A stretch of 64,000 nt of DNA, taken from assembly GCA_013180625.2 (NCBI GenBank), contig SNVD02011440.1, positions 47,316-111,315 on the forward strand, read 5' to 3'. The DNA comes from Boswellia sacra. Lineage: Eukaryota; Streptophyta; Magnoliopsida; Sapindales; Burseraceae. The notes below the pieces were generated by a model that saw only the letters and a list, made by a program, of their open reading frames with translations, ran no database searches and was not told the origin of the DNA. The position numbers and the translations under genes were made by a program. Of this stretch, positions 60,609 through 64,000 are shown piece by piece. The first letter of the stretch is position 1; every line of letters begins with the position of its first letter.

Positions 60609-63600
60609 TCAACATATCTGCGGGATTCTCGGCAGTCTAATCTTCTGAAGTAAGATTCTTCCTTCATCAATGATCTCCCGCACAAAATGATACCGCACAT
60701 CAATATGCTTTGTACGAACATGGAACACTGGATTCTTCGCTAAGTGGATAGCACTCTGACTGTCAGAATAAAGAGTAATCTTCTTCTGCCCAATTCCCAA
60801 TTCATCCAGCAATCCCTGTAACCAAATAGCTTCCTTCACAGCCTCTGTCATTGCCATATACTCTGCCTCCGTAGTAGACAAAGCCACTGTAGACTGTAAA
60901 GTAGACTTCCAAATCACTGGTGCTCTTGCAAGAGTAAACACATAACCGGTTGTCGACCGACGTTTATCCAAATCACCAGCATAATCTGAATCAACATAAC
61001 CAATAGCATACTAACCACATGTATCATCTCTCTCAAAGGCTAAGCCAACATCTACGGTTTTCAACAAATACAGTAGAATCCATTTCACTGCTTGCCAATG
61101 TCCTTTACCAGGATCATGCATATATCTGCTCACAACTCCAACTGCATGTGAAATGTCCGGTCTCGTACACACCATAGCATACATCAGGCTACCAACTGCA
61201 TTAGCATACGGAACTCGAGACATATACTCTCGTTCCTCATCTGTACTAGGAGATAAAGATGTACTGAGTTTCATATGAGGAGCAAGTGGGGTACTTACAG
61301 GTTTTGACTGCTCTATAATGCCAAACCGCTGTAATACCTTCTTTAGATACTGCTTCTGAGTCAAACAAATCTTGCTTCTCCCTTCTATCTATGCTAATCT
61401 CCATACCTAGTATCTTCTTAGCTTCACCCAAATCTTTCATCTCAAACTCTCGATTCAACTGAGTCTTCAACTTTACAATTTCTTCGACATTCGTCGAAGC
61501 TATCAACATATCATCAACATATAAGAGTAGATAAATGAAAGAACCATCACGTAGCCTCTGAAAATACACACAATTATCAAATTTGCTTCTTGTGTACCTC
61601 TGACCTATCATAAACCGATCAAATCGCTTATACCACTGTCTGGGAGATTGCTTCAAACCATAAAGCGATCTTTTCAGTTTGCAAACCAAATTTTCCTTAC
61701 CGGCAACTTTGAATCCCTCTGGCTGAGTCATATAGATTTCCTCTTCCAAGTCACCATGTAAAAATGCAGTTTTTACATCCAATTGAACTAGTTCCATATT
61801 CATCTGAGCTACCAGGGCCAACAAAATTCTAATGAAAGAATGTTTCACAACTGGAGAAAATACCTCATTGTAGTCAATTCCTTCCCTCTGAGCGTAGCCT
61901 TTAGCCACCAACCTTACCTTGTAGCGAATGTCATTCTTGTCAGGAAATCCATCTTTCTTTGCATATACCCATTTGCACCCAATTGCCCTTTTACCCTGCG
62001 GTAGTTGAGCTAGCTCCCAAGTTTCATTCTTCTGAAGAGACTGCATCTCTTCGCTCATAGCTGTCTTCCACTTATCAACTTCAGAACATTTGACTGCCTC
62101 TCTATAAGTGGAAGAAACATCAGCATCTACAATTGGAAGTACATAGGCCACCATATTAGCAAATCGAGCAGGTCTGCGAATCTCACGTCTTGGCCTATCA
62201 ACTGTAATATATTCTTATTGCTGTTGAGGTTCCCCCCCCCCCCTGAGTAGAATCCTCTCATCATCCTCCACTCCTCCCTGTCATAGGAGTACCAACATCT
62301 GTCTCAACAGATCTACTGGATTCAATGTCGTCGTTTCAAACTCCACCTGCTGTGCGAGTATGCTTCCCCTGCTGTGGAGTACATTCACCTTTGTCTGGTT
62401 TTCCTTGTGATTTCTTCAACATTGAATACGCATCAATGGTCACATCTCTGCTGGATACCATCTTTCTCGACTAGGACAACATAGACGATATCCTTTCACG
62501 TCCTGAAGCAAATCCCAAGAAATCGCTTTCTTGGCTCTAGGATCCATCTTAGATTCTTTCATATGATAATATGCAGTAGAACCAAAAATATGTAAAGAAT
62601 CATAATCAGAAACAGGTTATCCAGACCATACCTTAAATGGAGTTCTATCACCAATAGCAGCTGAAGGTAGACGATTAATGAGATGACACGCATAAGTCAC
62701 AACCTCAGCTCAAAATTCCTTACCCAACCCAGCATTGGAACAATATTACACCGAACTTTCTCCAAGCAATGTCCGGTTCAGTGGCTTTCCTGCCACCCCA
62801 TTCTGCTGCGGTGTACCTCTAACAGTAAAATGACGTACAATCCCTTCATCTTGACACAATTTCAAAAACTGATCACTGCAATACTCACCACCATTATCTG
62901 TTCTGAGATGCTTGATCTTCTTGCCAGTCTGTGTCTCAATCATCTTTTTCCACTTAAGGAAAACACGAAGTACATCATCTTTTGATTTCAAACAGTACAC
63001 CCAAGTTCTTCTGGAAAAGTCATCAACAAAAGTAACAAAGTAGTGCCTACCTCCAATCGATGCTATTTTGGTAGGTCCCCACACATCTGAGTGAACATAA
63101 TTAAGAATACCCTTGGTATTATAAATAGCGGTGCCAAATTTCACTCTCTTCTGCTTTCCCAGAACACAATGCTCACAAAAATCCAGCTTGCAGGTCTTTG
63201 CACCTTTCAATAAGCCTCGTTTCACTAAACTGAATAAGGCTTTCTCACCTGCATGTCCCAAACGCATATGCCACAATCTCGTGATCTCTGAATCTGTATC
63301 ATTATCAGAAACCATAGCAGCTGATCCAATAACCGTATTACCATTATAGTAATACAGGTTGTTCCTCCTAGTGCCTTATACGTAACAACGAGCGCCTAAG
63401 TGACCCCAAATACCACTCGAATAGATATACCCAGCCTTTTAGATTCTAAGGTGCTTTCCAAGAGATGAGATTCTTCTTCACTCCAGTACACTATACCGAA
63501 ACATCTGTCAGAACTCTAGTCAGTTCCATATAATTCCTCACTCGGCCCATCGACTATCGCAGCAGTATGGCAAATATCATCATTGCCCATATATACAACT

Positions 63601-64000
63601 CCACAATCAAGCTCTTCAAACTGAAAGAACCAATCCCGATGTGGACACATATGATAAGTATAACCCGAATCCATAATCCACTCATCAGAAACAGAAGTGG
63701 ATGGATGACCAACTAGACATATATCTGACTCACTATCATCCTCACGCTCAACAACACATGTATCAGAAACAGTCTTGCCCTTATCTTTCTTTTTTAACTT
63801 AGGACAATCTTTCTTCCAATGCCCTTTCTCACGACAAAAGGCACACTCATCTTTTCCTAATCTACCCCTCGACCAAGATTTTTCCCTTTTTTCCTGGTTT
63901 CCTACTTTGACTACGCCCTCTCACTGTCAATGCATCTACTGACTCATCCCTATGTTCCCTTTGGTCTTTCTTACGAATTTCATAATTCAACAAAGCAGAA
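60609..64000 (-). pseudogene. Copia element 3 gag-pol polyprotein, partial, with lesions
   Basis: Read on the minus strand: a zinc knuckle region (near 63800-63850), protease motif DSGYTY near 63670, pre-integrase LWHMRLGHAGEKA, integrase ([26 protein letters not shown]), RT ([23 protein letters not shown] near 61510) and RNase H ([24 protein letters not shown]). Frame changes occur near 61370, around 62160-62460 (with a run of 12 C at 62232-62243) and near 62750, and stops at 61011 and elsewhere. The 61246-62154 RT frame is open across two positions where element 1 is broken. Confidence 0.9.
62232..62243. repeat. Run of 12 C in element 3
   Basis: Element 1 has a mixed sequence at the equivalent place (GGATCCTCAACAG near 27050), so the run is private to this copy. 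Confidence 0.85.

Larger units (their letters stand above)
59897..64000 (-). mobile_element. Copia (Tork/TNT1-like) element 3, same family as element 1, runs off the window
   Basis: The left end is the 3' LTR of a minus-strand element (TGTTATGCAC on the plus strand, the inverse of GTGCATAACA). The internal part is closely similar to element 1 throughout. The 5' part of gag, the primer site, the 5' LTR and the second target duplication lie beyond 64000. The element inserted in the cysteine cap of the LRR gene. Confidence 0.93.

Overview
The window is nuclear DNA from a flowering plant, most likely a eudicot. It is AT-rich, has intron-split genes, and is packed with plant-type LTR retrotransposons primed by initiator tRNA-Met, hAT-, Mutator- and Harbinger-like DNA elements, and remnants of plant gene families: a PPR protein, a subfamily XII LRR receptor kinase, and a PX-domain protein of the EREX type. 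I see no gene with an uninterrupted reading frame. Every recognisable host gene is a broken or partial copy. The species cannot be named from the sequence.

Layout. 1-2849: most of a non-autonomous Ty3/gypsy-like element that carries gag and a retropepsin but no reverse transcriptase; the window opens at its primer-binding site. 2850-5382: AT-rich spacer with a possible SINE. 5383-17542: a degenerate Ty3/gypsy element on the minus strand, bounded by the 5-bp duplication actac. Its right LTR is 2.4 kb and full of minisatellites. Its left LTR holds a displaced gag-pol fragment and a 2.84-kb Harbinger-like insertion that carries a PPR gene fragment. 17543-20437: a possible minus-strand first exon, a Mutator-like foldback element, and CACTA-like ends. 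20438-22628: kinase half of an LRR receptor kinase pseudogene with a Harbinger-like MITE in its intron.

23581-48600: two tandem, partial copies of an EREX-like gene. Copy 1 keeps exon 1 and the middle exons and is broken by a complete Copia element (24021-29400) and two hAT-like insertions. Copy 2 (from 41.9 kb) keeps the exons that copy 1 lacks. A solo LTR (40689-41600) lies between them. 48805-50298: a Mutator-like MITE with arms of about 415 bp and a 9-bp target duplication. 52214-59896: ectodomain half of a second LRR receptor kinase, split by a hAT-like element that itself holds a second complete Copia element (53160-58174), and cut at its 3' end by a third Copia element (59897 to past 64000, minus strand) of the same family as the first.

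The region reads as a transposon-nesting zone. Insertion order can be followed through target-site duplications and through empty sites preserved in coding frames or in duplicated sequence. The main points for follow-up are the PPR fragment carried into a retrotransposon LTR by a TIR element, the complementary exon loss between the tandem EREX-like copies, and the gag-protease-only element at the left edge.
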